A DNA stretch of 64,000 bases, from positions 248,001 through 312,000 of the forward strand of contig MU853181.1 of the NCBI GenBank assembly GCA_033085395.1, in the 5' to 3' direction. The notes beneath the pieces are model-generated. The model saw only the letters and a list, made by a program, of their open reading frames with translations. It was not told where the DNA came from and did no database searches. The position numbers were made by a program, and so were the translations under genes. Below, in pieces: positions 1-11,386 of this stretch (positions within the stretch are counted from its first letter, which is position 1; every line of letters begins with the position of its first letter). Source of the stretch: Xanthoparmelia taractica. Lineage: Eukaryota; Ascomycota; Lecanoromycetes; Lecanorales; Parmeliaceae.

Positions 1-42
1 ACCGTAAGTAGAATGTAGACTTGAGCAGACCTTCCAGCAAGG

Positions 43-50
43 TATATAAA
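43..50 (+). promoter_or_regulatory. TATA-like element upstream of the RTA1-like gene
   Basis: TATATAAA lies about 105 nt before the ATG at 155, followed by a CT-rich stretch typical of filamentous fungal core promoters. The assignment rests on position and sequence only. Confidence 0.45.
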
Positions 51-154
51 TCCAGGGAAGTCCCCTCCCCTTATTACATGTAGGTCTCTTCCAAGCTTTT
101 TTATTCTCCAAAGAACCATTTCAACGAACTCTTCACCTCTCACGATCTTTAAAA

Positions 155-1154
155 ATGGCGCTGTTCGACAGGTCATCCACACTTGCTGCCACGCTGAGTA
201 ACTCGCAGCGTGGGAAGGGATGCGTTCCCTACGATCCTAATGCAATAGCACCAACCTACGGCTACGATCCCAACCTCGGAGCCGGCGTCGTCTTCACTGT
301 CGTCTTCTTTCTCTCAATGCTTGCGCACATTGTGCAAGTGACCATGAGCCGCAAGTGGTGGTACTCTGCCCTTGCACTGGGCGCTTTCGGTATGCAGACC
401 CAAAAGAGGTGAATAGTCCCAAATTTGCTAAATTGTTGTTTAGGCGAGTGCCTTGGCTGGGCAGGGCGAGCTGGTGCCTACCATTGCCCATACAACAAGA
501 CACTGTTCTCTCTTCAAATTTCAATCCTTATCATCTGTAAGCATGACCTCCAACATCACTGTCTTGGGGTTCCAAAGGCTGACAGGTGCAGCACCGTGTT
601 TCTTCAGTGCCGCGATATATTACATCCTCGGCCAGATGATCACGCAATATGGCCGCCGCTACAGTCTGATCTCAGCACGAATGTACCTTGCCATTTTTGT
701 ATCCTTCGATATTATCTCCATAGTTATTCAGGCCGTTGGAGGTGCTAGTGCATCCAAAGCTGGAGGAGAGGATCCGCCAGGAAATACCAAGCCTGGGACA
801 CACATCATGATGGCTGGTATCATCATTCAACTCGTCTCAATGAGCGTTTTCGGACTGCTCTGGCTTATATTCCTTTGGCGAGCCCGAGCAGCGCCGATCT
901 CAAGGGTATTGGTGGTGGCAACGACCTTCTCGGCTTTCTGCATCATTGTCCGTAACTTCTACCGTGCCATCGAGCTCTCACAGGGTTGGAACGGGTACCT
1001 GATCACACATGAAGTCTATTTTGCCGTCCTAGATGGGGCGCTTATGGCTTTGAGCGTAGGCGTTTTTAACATAGTTTTTCCTACAAGATACCTCACTGGT
1101 GAACCCGAAGTGGACAGTCACGGTCATGATTTGGTGACACCGAAGGGAGTCTGA
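155..1154 (+). CDS. RTA1-like lipid-translocating exporter family membrane protein
   Basis: Three exons: 155-389, 444-536 and 586-1154, with introns of 54 and 49 nt and phase kept at both. The product is a polytopic membrane protein. The stretch GWNGYLITHEVYF followed by VLDGALMALSVGVFN near the C-terminus is characteristic of the RTA1 family, as is GECLGWAGRAGA in the second exon. The family includes yeast Rta1 and Rsb1, linked to sterol-drug tolerance and export of sphingoid bases, with seven membrane helices. Here the helices start near residue 45 and continue to about residue 280; the tail is short and hydrophilic. The N-terminal motif CVPYDPNAIAPTYGYDPN is the usual luminal head of the family. 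The substrate cannot be inferred. Confidence 0.9.
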
Positions 1155-2732
1155 GCCTGGGCTTGTAAAGCTGTTGCATCATAGAGCCGAGAATTAGAAG
1201 TGCGAAAGAGCGGAGGTGGCATGGTATAGATATCTGAGCGTTTTCTTTGTCTCGCCCACATGTTGGTCTTACTATCCATTGTATGTTAGCAAATGAAGTC
1301 CTTTTGGCAGCATACGAAGATTTTAATATATGCATTTTAGAGGCCGATCGAGCCATCTCCACAAGCACAGTGAGTTGGTGTAATTGCTAAGTGTCGATGT
1401 GATTGCAACCCCTAGTGCAGCCATCATACATCGCAGCCTCCCATTCGGAACAAACCGATTCTAAAAAGGGCTCCTTTCGGAACCGCAACCTTCATAAAGC
1501 AGATCCTGTGACCCCTTCTGCCCTTGCAAGTGTTCCACTTCCCAAACCTCCAACCGTTGCCTGCATGAGCTAGCAACACCATAACGGCTTTGGGGGTAGC
1601 GACCCCAAAGAAAGCATCGTAGATAGGAGACTGTAGGCGTCATAGCAGCAAAAAAGTTTCGCAGAGTGGCTCACCATGCTCACCATACCTGGAAACTTCT
1701 TCCCGGACAGGGACTGAGTGCACATCTCTGCCGACTCTCAGGCAGCGCCTAAGTGTCCGCATTCGATCGCTGCGGGTATGGGAAACCGCTCGACGCGATA
1801 GCGGGCGAGGTTGAAGGCCCAGAAGCGGACCCTTTGGGGTATATGGAAGTCCGGGTGAGGATATAGAAGCGTCCAGATGCTCCATGGGTAAGACGTTGCC
1901 AAATGCTTCCAATTGGTACTGTGCTACGTCGGCAACGGCACTCTTCCTGCTCGTATATTTGGCGCTACGCGCGACTCGATATCATGGCCGTCTTGAAGAT
2001 GCACGATTAATGACGGCCGCACAAGAAAACTTACAACCCTCTCTTATACGTACCTTATCCTCTAGTAGTGACGTCGATGTAGCATAAGGTAGGGCTGACC
2101 TTGCGCTAGTGGTTACAAAATCTGATACGTCGGGTCTTTTTCGACAATACAGAGCATTCACTGAATGGTGTACTTACAGTTAACCGTATCTGTTTGCAGG
2201 GATAATACTCTACCTACAAGACATGATAGCTACGCAACCGCAACAAGCATAATGCTTGTTGCACTCTAATTTGTCGATAAATAAGCATCTCCGACCAGTC
2301 AGTAAAATTCTCGACACGAGCTTATTTCCGTTGGCCATCAACTAATAGCTGACCATTGAATCTCGTGAAATCCCTTCGCACTATGCAAAGAATAGCTTCA
2401 TTATCTTGGGGGCCCTTCCAGCATGGTTCTGGCGGTTCGTACCGCTCCGTTCTCCGGTATCGGCAGAATCTGCTTCGTACTCTGCTTCCAGATCTTCACG
2501 ATCTGCGAGCACGATTGAGTCAAAACCCCACAATTAGTAATCTCTTCGATTACAAAGCATGCCAGAGCTTGCTATATCACGATGTCTTCGCTGCTATTGT
2601 GCGCGCCGTTTTCAATTACCAGAGACGAGGCTTCATAACGAGCAGTTGGTTGGGGTCCATTGCAAACCCTCCTCTAGATTAGGTTATCTCTAGCTGTCTC
2701 CCTCTTTCTTTGGGTTGAATCCAATTTGCTAG
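1155..2732. other. Intergenic, no supported gene
   Basis: About 1.6 kb with only short ORFs lacking recognisable motifs or convincing splice structure. It contains a perfect inverted repeat at 2240-2262, listed separately. The last part is the promoter of the MFS gene. Confidence 0.5.
2240..2262. repeat. Perfect 23-nt palindrome with 11-nt arms
   Basis: GCAACAAGCAT, one A, then ATGCTTGTTGC. The arms are exactly complementary. It lies about 500 nt upstream of the MFS transporter start and could be an operator-like site or cruciform; no role is shown. Confidence 0.6.
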
Positions 2733-4326
2733 GTGCATATACCCTACATTCAGCAGTGTCTGCAAGTCAGCATGCCCAAAGATGCAATTGACTCGGCCGC
2801 CAGCTTGGAGAAAGACATAAAGAATGGCGAACGGGCAGACTCAAGCAGATCTGATGAGGCGGGACAGAGCAGTGAGACTCAACCGGAGATGGATCCTTCT
2901 TCCAAAGAAGTGCCGGTTATGGGGGCTAAGAGTAACGACGAGCTTGGTCCCGGAGGGGTTCTAGCCAAGGTCCTCAGCAGAACGATATCCCGTATCTCCA
3001 TCGATCCGGGGCCCCCGCCTGATGGAGGCCTCGCAGCTTGGACTCAGGCTCTAATGGGCCACCTGATTGTGTTGAATACATGGGGCTATATCAATTCGTT
3101 TGGCGTTTTCCAGACTTATTACGTTGCCACACTTGGCCACCCCCCGTCAGACATATCTTGGGTACGTACCTTTCGAGGAAGACGTGCTTTTAATGGGATG
3201 GGCAACTCACAAGTTTCTACCACTCACCATTGAATGAAATGCTGCCTTAGAAAATCACGCTAATTTAAACTCTGCACAGGTGGGATCAGTTCAAATCTTT
3301 CTGCTCTTTTTTGTCGGTACTTTCTCCGGACGAGCTACGGATTATGGTCTATTCAGAATCACCTTTCTCATTGGCTCGATCTTGCAGTTGATCGGCGTTT
3401 TCATGACTTCCCTGTGCACCAAATATTGGCAGCTGTTCTTGGCTCAAGGAATCTGCACCGGTCTTGGGAACGGGCTTATCTTCTGTCCAGCGCTTTCCCT
3501 TCTCTCCACATACTTCACTAAGAAAAGGGCATTAGCGATTGGCATTGCAGCATCTGGTACCGCTACAGGTGGCGTAATCTTCCCAGTAATCGTTCAACAA
3601 CTCCTCCCCAGAATAGGGTTCCCCTGGACCGTCCGAGTCGTCGGCTTCGTTATGCTAGCCGTGCAGATCGTAGCCCTCACTTTCGCGAAGCCTCGCCTTC
3701 CTCCACGCAAGTCCGGACCATTGGTGGAATGGGGAGCTTTCAAAGAGCTTTCCTATGCTCTCTTTGCGATCGCTATGTTCCTCAACTTTTGGGGTCTCTA
3801 CTTCGCATTTTACTACATCGGCTCCTACGGTCGAGACATTCTAGGTAACAGCCAAGCAGAAGCAATCAACAACCTGCTGATCCTGAACGGAGTTGGACTC
3901 TTCGGCCGGCTCATACCTGGCCACCTGGCAGATCGCTACTTCGGTCCTTTGAACACTCTAATCCCCTTTGTTTTCATTTCTGGTCTGTTGCTTTACTGCT
4001 GGACAGCTGTGACATCAAAGGGCGGTCTGGTTGGCTTCGCGGTGGTTTATGGTCTTTTCGCCGCCGGAATCCAGGGTTTATTCCCAGCTACGTTGGCCAG
4101 TCTGACTTCAGATCTAAAGAAGATAGGTGTTCGTATGGGTATGGGTTTCAGCGTTGTCAGCTTCGCGTCTTTGACGGGACCGCCTTTGGCTGGTGCTTTG
4201 ATACAGAAAAGAGAGGGTTCGTACTTGTATGCTCAGATGTTCGCTGGAAGTGTCATGATGGGGGGATGCATGACTCTTGTGGCATGCAGGATATCCAAAA
4301 ATGGTTGGAAGAAGGCTAAAGTCTGA
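2733..4326 (+). CDS. MFS transporter, monocarboxylate-permease-like
   Basis: Two exons, 2733-3161 and 3280-4326, separated by a 118-nt intron (GTACGT...CACAG, phase 0), giving 491 aa. A second in-frame ATG at 2772 would give 478 aa and may be the true start. A long polar N-terminus is followed by PPPDGGLAAWTQ and NTWGYINSFGVFQTYY, the hallmark of fungal MCT-type (MCH/PDR16-like) major facilitators. Twelve membrane helices follow, with FSGRATDYG after helix 2 and PGHLADRYFG in the loop after helix 8. Such proteins move monocarboxylates or small organic acids across the plasma membrane, and some export metabolites. The substrate is unknown. The protein is full length, with no sign of decay. Confidence 0.9.
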
Positions 4327-4948
4327 TGAGTCCGTTGAGACTTTTACAATAGAGTAATTTATAATAATGTTTTCATTATGCACGGTCAGTGGCTTTTCAG
4401 CGACTGATAGAAGAGGACATCACTTGTTTCGCGAAGAAAGCTCGTTTCTGTTCCACTAATGGTTCGGACTATCGTATACCACGGTATGCCTGTCGGCGCT
4501 TCCTATCTCGTTGCGGCCATCTAATGTAAGAGAGGCAGGAAATGGAGGGCAATATTTCTACCGTTGCTACGAATATGTGACCGTCCAGGCTTTGATACCT
4601 TGGAAAAATGCCTCCAGAAACAGAGAGGAAACCTGTGGCTCGAGCCAGTTTATGTGGCAAGGAGACGAGGGATTTCGTGTCAGGGTCAGCGCCAAAATAC
4701 TTGGTAGATGCTATATGAGTATATCTTAAATATCCTGGTCAATATCTCGTCATGAGTCTTGCCTTGCAAAACATCGAGATATCATATTCTGCAGCAGTAG
4801 CCCTAGCCCTGAGATATCAGTTGATTTGCGCTAGTTCTAGAGTAATCGTCTCGCGTGACTTCAGCCATTCAGCTCCTCCGCAAGAAGCTCCTAAGACCCT
4901 AAACCAGCTCTACACAATTCACTAAATATTCAACATACCATTAGAGAT
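4327..4948. other. Intergenic, terminator of MFS gene and promoter of aldehyde dehydrogenase gene
   Basis: Spacer of 622 nt between two genes on the same strand. Short ORFs here have no coding character that I can recognise. Confidence 0.5.
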
Positions 4949-6682
4949 ATGGATGCAATCCCAGCACTCGAATTCACTCACCCCAATGTCATCCCAGAAA
5001 TAGCCAATGAAATTCGCTCGACGTTCCTCAAGCATAAGACAAGGTCCCTCGAATTCAGACTGGTCCAGCTGCGAAAGCTCTACTGGGGGTGAGATTCTCC
5101 TTAGAGACAGGTCAATCCCCATAGCTGACTATTTACAGCCTCAAAGATAATGCCAATGCCATCGAAGCGGCCTGCAAGCTCGACCTAGGCAAAGGAAGCT
5201 TCGAGGCCAATCTTGCAGAGCTTGACTTTTGTACGAATACTATCATATATGATATCAACAATCTGAAGAAATGGGCCAAGGACGAGAAGTCACCGGATGT
5301 GCCACTTGATATGATGATACTGCGGCCGAAGATCAGAAAGGACCCTCTGGGTGCGGTGTTGATCATTGGGTCTGTAGCTCTACACATCGTTCTATCATGA
5401 GGAAAGAAGTATAGTGCAGCTGACAGCTGCACAGTCCATACAATTTCCCTATTAATCTCGTAATATGTCCACTGGCTGGTGCGATTGCAGCAGGAAACAC
5501 TGTCGTTGTCAAGCCCAGCGAGAACGCGCCTAATGTAGCCGTCGTCATGCAGAGAATAATTGAAGAGTACCTGGACCAATCGTGCTATCGAGTCGTACAA
5601 GGTGCGATCCAACAGAGTACAGTATTACTAGAGCAGAAGTGGGACAAGATTTTCTACACAGGCAGTGCCTCAGTAGGCACCATCATTGCCAAGAAAGCGG
5701 CCGAAACCCTCACGCCCGTCGTTCTCGAACTTGGTGGCCGCAACCCAGCTATAGTGACAAGAAATGCTGACATACGGCTAGCAGCAAGGCGCTTGCTCTG
5801 GGGCAAAGTGCATAACGCAGGGCAAGTCTGCATATCGCAGAATTACACAATGATTGACAAGGAAGTGTTTGACCATTTCGTCTTGGAGTTGAAAAAGGCA
5901 ATGAAAGAGTACTACCCTAATGGCACGCGCCACACGGAAGATTTTGGCCGTATAATCAACAATAGACAATGGCAGCGCATAAAGAAAATGCTTGATGAGA
6001 GCCAAGGCCAGATACTGATGGGCGGTGACATGGACGAAAACGATCGATACATCGAACTGACTGTCATCAAAGTATCCTCCCCCACAGACAGCTTGATGGC
6101 CGACGAATCTTTCGGCCCTCTCATGCCTCTATTACCCGTCTCCAACCTCGACGAGGCGATCCGCATCGCCAACGAAGTTCACGCAACGCCTCTTGCAATG
6201 TTCCCCTTCGGCAACAAAACGGAAACGGATCGCTGTCTAGCAGAGATCCGATCGGGCGGTGCGTCTGTGAATGATGGCTTCATGCACGGCGCCCTTCCTA
6301 TGCTTGCTTTCGGTGGTATCGGAGACTCGGGCCAGGGCGCGTATAGGGGCAAAGCGAGCTTTGATTGCTTCAGTCATGCCAGGACGATCATCAGTACACC
6401 TGGCTGGGCCGAATTCCTGCTGGCGGCGAGGTATCCGCCTTACAATGAGGGAAAGCTCAAGATGATGCGGCGATCGGAGCTGAAGCCGGATTTCGATCGA
6501 GAGGGAAAGGTGAAGTTTAGTTTCGTGAGGTATATACTGGGTCTGGGCGCTACGAGTAAGACAGGAGGACTGTTCCGCTACGTTGCAGTATTGCTAGGTA
6601 GGTAGTGAGGACTGACTTATTTCATAGGTAGTGCTGACATGCCACAGCGGCGTTTGGGCTGAGGCAGTATCTTTCACTATAA
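4949..6682 (+). CDS. HFD1: Fatty aldehyde dehydrogenase (ALDH3 type)
   Basis: Exons 4949-5088, 5139-5369 and 5435-6597, then a small last exon 6648-6682. The phase-2 junction at intron 2 restores GAVLIIGPYNFPINL, the conserved cofactor-site start. Further motifs are KPSENAP, FYTGSASVG, LELGGRNP (general base region) and AGQVCISQNY with the catalytic Cys; FGGIGDSGQGAYRGKASFDCFSH ends the fold. ALDH3 enzymes oxidise long-chain aldehydes to fatty acids with NAD(P)+ and are anchored to ER, lipid droplet or mitochondrial outer membrane by a hydrophobic tail. If the 50-nt intron 6598-6647 is spliced, the tail reads RYVAVLLAAFGLRQYLSL, a better anchor than the unspliced form, which stops at 6605. 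Which end is used is inferred, not proven. Confidence 0.9.
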
Positions 6683-7256
6683 CTCATGTGGCTGGATTGG
6701 TTCAAGATGGCTGACAAATTGTACATATCTGTGGGTATTGTCGCCGAGACATTTATTTTATGAAGCGATATATTGATCTGGAGACGCACTGCTGACTTTC
6801 TATAATTCATGCATTTACTCAGAGAAGCTACTTCCGCTCACTAACTGCTACACATTGTGCGTGCTGCTGAGTACAATCGGTAAGATCCGAAGAACAAGGA
6901 AAGTAACAAAATCAAAATCAAAGTTAAACATTGAACCAATGCTTTAGGGTCACGAAAGGCTGTAATGATGGTTCTCGTTGATGTTCAATGCAACCTATGG
7001 ACATGATTCTTTGTGAGCAAGTGGAGACTGCAGCAAGTCCAGAGATCGGGGGTTCATATTCGATCCCGCTATAGCTGCCTTGGTCATTCTCTGCCTTGCA
7101 CGCTACCTTAAACGGTGGCCGTGATATTCAATTGTCGGTTCTGATTCTCTTATAATTATTTATATGGGTTGTATGATCATCGGCTATGTAAGAGCTTCAA
7201 GTATCAGGAATCTACACTTCTATGATCCTTTTCAGATGCATATAATACAGACTTCC
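6683..7256. other. Convergent 3' intergenic region
   Basis: Lies between the 3' ends of the aldehyde dehydrogenase and AP-3 mu genes. It holds a tRNA-like T-arm remnant near 7050 (see rejected items) but nothing that folds into a full tRNA. Confidence 0.45.
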
Positions 7257-9007
7257 TCAACATCTCGTCTCAACCCCTTTCTTGCTGACCGTCAAATACT
7301 TGACGCCCTTGTACGGCTTCACGCCTTCACCGAGCCCCCTACTCTTCCTCGCATCCAGCACGAGTCCATCGACTCTGATACCGCTCGCCAGCCACCCCTT
7401 TACGCTAAAGCTGACAGAAGCCGACGAAGGCATTAACGGGGCATTCTGCTGTGTCTTTCTCTGATCACGAGATTGAATCTGTTCCTTCGCGGAACTCTTC
7501 TTGGGGGTGTCTAGCGCGGAACTCTGGTATGTCTCTTCTGCATCGTTATAATCGCCATTTGCGGCGTCGAAGGACAGGCCGTTGGCTCCATCCTCATCAT
7601 CGTCAGTCACTGGTCCTACGATCGTGCAACGCAAAGTCGCGCTGCCGGCCGCGGCCGCATCTTTGGTCGGCACCCGCCATTCTACGACGTTGTCCGTTGG
7701 GGTAAAGAATGCTTCTCCGCGGCTGGCGCGTAGGTCTGTGATGTTCCGTACTGCGTTCGGGATTGGGATGGTGACAACAACGTCCTGTAACGTAGGCCCG
7801 GAAGCGCTGGTTCCAAATATGGGCGTCGACCTGCCAGATCCTCTTGTGCCGAGATTAGACCGGGAGGCCGATGCTGATGTGGATGCGCCGGGGAAGATTG
7901 GAGATAAAATGAGGCGGACTTCGAAATCGGCACCAGTGAGGCCGAGTGATTTTGAGACTTCGATGGAGACTGGTAGCTGTAGATTCGTGTTCGACCAAGT
8001 TTTGAGGTCAAGATTGGAAGGCATGAGGTTCACCTCGTAGCCAGCAAGCATGAATTTGCCATCGGGTGGGACAAAGCTCAATTCGCCCGGCCTTTCTTTC
8101 CACCTAGCTAATCTTACGCATGGGTGAAAGACCGGCAGCTCGATGGCTTTTTCCATGCCTAGCTTGCCCCCGGACGCTGACAGGGTAAGCAGCAGGTCCG
8201 GGACACCGGAGATCTTGGACGTAAATGCGATGGATCCGTTTGCAAAAGCTGCTAGAGGCCTGCCAGATGGCGCAAGCGTGACCAATAGAGATTCAACAAT
8301 GTCAACGTACAGCTCATTGCTCGTATGACGAACATTTGCGCGCCGCCAGGGAATAGCAGGGCCATTGGATGTAGGGTTCAGGCTCAGTTGTTGCTTTAAA
8401 CCACCGGATGGCAACAGAGCGGGTGATGATCTGGCATACAAATAAGCTTAAAGACCCTCACACATATCGTTTGTATCCATCATACCCAGATAGACCTACT
8501 CCACCTAGCAACTTCCCAAGAAAGCCAGATACATCGACGTCGTCTCTTAGTGCATTGGGTTCGGTATTGCAGACGCTTCCAGCATCACACATCTCACCCA
8601 AGAGCTGAGCGACGACATCATAGTTCCCTTCTATTTTATTTGCCAACAGTGGGTCACCTATGAATTCCTCGAGGACATCGATGACCCGATGTAAGAACTC
8701 GAGCACGAACAATGGTTCGGTCTCTGTCGACACAGGTGAGAGAAATAAGAGATTGTTATGAATGACGGAGAACAGGACGGTGGGTGGATGAAGACTTGGA
8801 AGATAGATCAAGGAGGGTCGAGGTACGGGATGGGCGAGATAGAGGGGAAGGACGGCTCGGGCAGAAGCTGGCCTGGAGCGGTAGACATGTTCTAGGATCG
8901 ATTCGCTGCGCACAGATTAGCATCAGAGGTAGGAATGAAGACATGAGCAAGGAGACGGACTTGTGCTGATCAAAGATGTAGAGTGCCTCAATGGCATTGC
9001 TCAGCAT
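7257..9007 (-). CDS. APM3: AP-3 adaptor complex medium (mu) subunit
   Basis: Three exons on the minus strand: 9007-8961, 8905-8486 and 8430-7257, both introns 55 nt, giving 546 aa. The N-terminus MLSNAIEALYIFDQH joins to ESILEHVYRSRP, the longin-like mu start. The central IPWRRANVRHTSNELYVDIV marks the start of the mu homology domain that binds YxxPhi cargo signals; VEWRVPTKDAAAAGSATLRC and a C-terminal SFSVKGWLASGIRVDGL stretch end it. AP-3 carries cargo such as alkaline phosphatase and vacuolar SNAREs from the Golgi to the vacuole. A Ser/Gly/acidic linker at roughly residues 300-440 is longer than in yeast, as in other filamentous fungi. A second in-frame ATG lies nine nt upstream (9016). 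Confidence 0.93.
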
Positions 9008-9246
9008 CTTGTTCACATGTTTGTGAGCAATGGATCTCTAAAATGGGCAAAACCCGGAAGTCGATGCCAAGCGTGGGGGCGGGTCGATCCGCTAGGTCTC
9101 CCGTTGTCAACTTCCAGCTCTTTGGCTGTCTTCCCCGGAGCCTTTTCCTGCTTCCTGCTGAGAGTAAAATTATGCGACATAGATGACATTGGATAACGGT
9201 GTGACATTAACACTGATCCGGTACAATTCTCGTCTCCAAAAGAGAC

Positions 9247-9602
9247 ATGTCGAACTCACCTACCAAAACTCCTAATCCCAAAGTTCACGATCTCCACCAA
9301 CCCGAGAAGCTATCCAATGTTCTCAAAGAGGACAAAGATGATTGCTTGTCCTGCAGACTGGTCGGTAAGTTCGACCTCCCTTCTTCCAAGCAACACATCC
9401 TCAACTGATCTACAAAACAGGCGCTTCGGCATTCGTTGGACTTGGGGCATATATCTACTTCTCTGGGAGAAAAGCCTTAAAAGAGCGAGGACACATAATT
9501 GCCAAGCAAAGGGGAGCCGTTGGTATGCAGTGGAGGCTCCGCGGTATTGTACTACTGTCATCGACGTTCGTGAGCATGGGCCTGTATCGACTAGTCAACT
9601 AG
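9247..9602 (+). CDS. DUF4536 (DMAC1/Dmo2-like) small membrane protein
   Basis: Two exons, 9247-9364 and 9421-9602 (56-nt intron, phase 1), encode 99 aa. The core CLSCRLVGASAFVGLGAYI contains the paired Cys-x-x-Cys and the first membrane helix of DUF4536. A second hydrophobic helix, IVLLSSTFVSMGLYRL, ends the protein. Human DMAC1 assembles the distal membrane arm of respiratory complex I and fungal relatives are presumed mitochondrial. It is divergent to the AP-3 mu gene, with 239 nt between start codons. Too small for a firm functional claim, but the pattern of two helices after a Cys pair is clear. Confidence 0.8.
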
Positions 9603-10004
9603 GGAAGGAAGAGAACAGCAGGAGAGAATCATGAGGAAAGCAACACGACGGACTATGGGTCCGCAACACTTCTGCTTCGTTTGGGTGGAGATGCTACTAT
9701 AGGTCCTCGGTTATCCAGGTCTGGCCAAACCTCATCCGGGACGACCAGCTAGGAAATATGAATTGGGCGAATGGCTCCAAACGAAAGGTGGAAATCAATA
9801 TGAAGGCTCTTGCCTTCTAAATTATGGAGCCAAATGCAACTGAAGCAATCTATGGATATCCAGTGACAGATCAGCAGTCATCATCCCTTGCCACCAACGG
9901 CAACTCCATCGCTATCTCCAAACGTGATACCTCGATGCGAATTTATCCCCACGCTCCCATATGTACAAAGACCACGATAGTCTTATCTTTATTATCAATT
10001 GAAC
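9603..10004. other. Convergent intergenic region
   Basis: Lies between the 3' ends of the DUF4536 and HAPSTR1-like genes. No gene is supported. Confidence 0.5.
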
Positions 10005-10829
10005 TCAGCTGAAGCGGCTTCGTTTTCCACTTCCATCACGTCCATCTTTACCGTCTCCCAGGCTACCTAGATCAAAGTAGTCCAATAATGGAATCCTCCT
10101 CTTTGACCCTGCCCCTGTACCCAGTGACCTTGCACTAGCGGTAGATCTAGGACCATGTCGGTTTGAGTGATTGCTGCCTCGATGTGATGTTCGAGATCCT
10201 CGTGGCACCACCTCAACTCTTACGGTAGGACTCGGTACTGGCTCTGGCTGAGCAGGGCTAGTACTGGTCGTATCGGCGGCTTGCATCTCGATATCGTGAG
10301 GGTATGGATGAGCGGATCTAAAAGTAAACACTTCAGGGGTATGAGAAAGGTTGTTTTGTGGCTGAGACGTTGGTGGAGAAGCCATAGGGACAGATGCTGC
10401 TCGCACAGGTGACGTTGATCGTGAAGGTTGTCTCGCCAGCTCTAGATCTTGCAGAGTCGAACGTTGGGCGACTGGTGAGCTACTTCTAGCTCTCTTTACT
10501 GTCTCCCCTCGGTCGTCATCACTATCACTGTTCATGTGTGCCGGTGGGCTACCATCCAAGCGTTCCGTAGCCCACTGCCGGACCTTCCAACCTTCTCCAT
10601 CGCCTAAGCCGAGGTTTCGCTGATCGAGAAATGTCAAAAGTTCATCAAGGGCAGCTTGATATCCAGCCTCTCGGGCTCGAGCCTGGTCGGCGGCAGCTGT
10701 CTTGTAGAGATTTGTTACAGAGAGAGCGGCACTTTTGAAGGATTGGATAAGCTGTTCGTTTGGTTGTGTCGACCTCTTTGCTTGAGGAGAGCGAGGCAGA
10801 GAAGAGTTCAGGCTTCTCATGGAGTCCAT
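10005..10829 (-). CDS. HAPSTR1/C16orf72 (TAPR1, DUF4588)-like protein
   Basis: Single exon, 274 aa. Residues 25-95 match the conserved core of this eukaryotic family: FKSAALSVTNLYKTAAADQ, REAGYQAALDELLTFLDQ and GDGEGWKVRQWATERLDG. The rest is Ser/Pro/Arg-rich and probably disordered, ending in a basic GKRSRFS. Animal HAPSTR1 binds the ubiquitin ligase HUWE1 and acts in stress responses; the fungal role is not established. It is divergently arranged with the ISWI gene, sharing a 557-nt promoter region. Confidence 0.8.
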   Translation of the reverse strand: MDSMRSLNSSLPRSPQAKRSTQPNEQLIQSFKSAALSVTNLYKTAAADQARAREAGYQAALDELLTFLDQRNLGLGDGEGWKVRQWATERLDGSPPAHMNSDSDDDRGETVKRARSSSPVAQRSTLQDLELARQPSRSTSPVRAASVPMASPPTSQPQNNLSHTPEVFTFRSAHPYPHDIEMQAADTTSTSPAQPEPVPSPTVRVEVVPRGSRTSHRGSNHSNRHGPRSTASARSLGTGAGSKRRIPLLDYFDLGSLGDGKDGRDGSGKRSRFS

Positions 10830-11386
10830 AGCAGTCTGTGTGGTTTCCGCTCTTCAAGTTTGTTGAGCTAAGGACTTGGAAGGCAAGTGGTGACGTTGAG
10901 GATAGTGGCGGTAGACAAGAATTTTGCAGTTTTTCCGCTGGTTGATTTGTAGTGTTCAGACACCGTGTCGTGTCTACAGTTGTTATTGATATCGTCGGAC
11001 GGTGAATGTGTGTCTGAGTAAGAAATCTTTCACATGGAATATAATGTTGAATCTGGTGAGCCCGCTCTCGGCTGACAACAAAGGCTTGGCAGTTATGGAC
11101 TTAGGACCCACTAGCGCCGGAGAGACGGCCAATCGGGAGCCGGAAGGGAAAGTTTAGCGATATTTTAGAGTGAACGCGAGAGCTCATACTTGAACACATT
11201 TGTCCCATTGCTCTCTCCATGCCACTTTGTCTACCTTGATAACTCCACATACTTTATCCACAAACCACTCTACACGTCCATAGCAGCTTCAGCCACCCCA
11301 GCGACTTTGGAGAAGCTCTTTGAACCATCAATATCACGTTGCGCTTTGCCCTAGGTCGTGGGTGAATACCCCCAGCATCTGGGAGG
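10830..11386. promoter_or_regulatory. Divergent promoter region, HAPSTR1-like / ISWI
   Basis: 557 nt between two start codons pointing away from each other. No TATA box stands out, as is usual for housekeeping genes. Regulatory role is inferred from gene orientation only. Confidence 0.4.

Noticed and set aside
1640..2682. ORFs 1640-1912 (minus), 1884-2087 and 2356-2682 (plus)
   Set aside because: No motifs, no neighbouring exons in phase, composition like intergenic DNA.
7020..7085. tRNA-like stretch with a T-arm resembling GGGTTC...GATCCC and a GACTGCAG segment
   Set aside because: The T-loop is too long, the anticodon stem mispairs and no 5' acceptor arm complementary to the 3' end exists. 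At most a decayed fragment.
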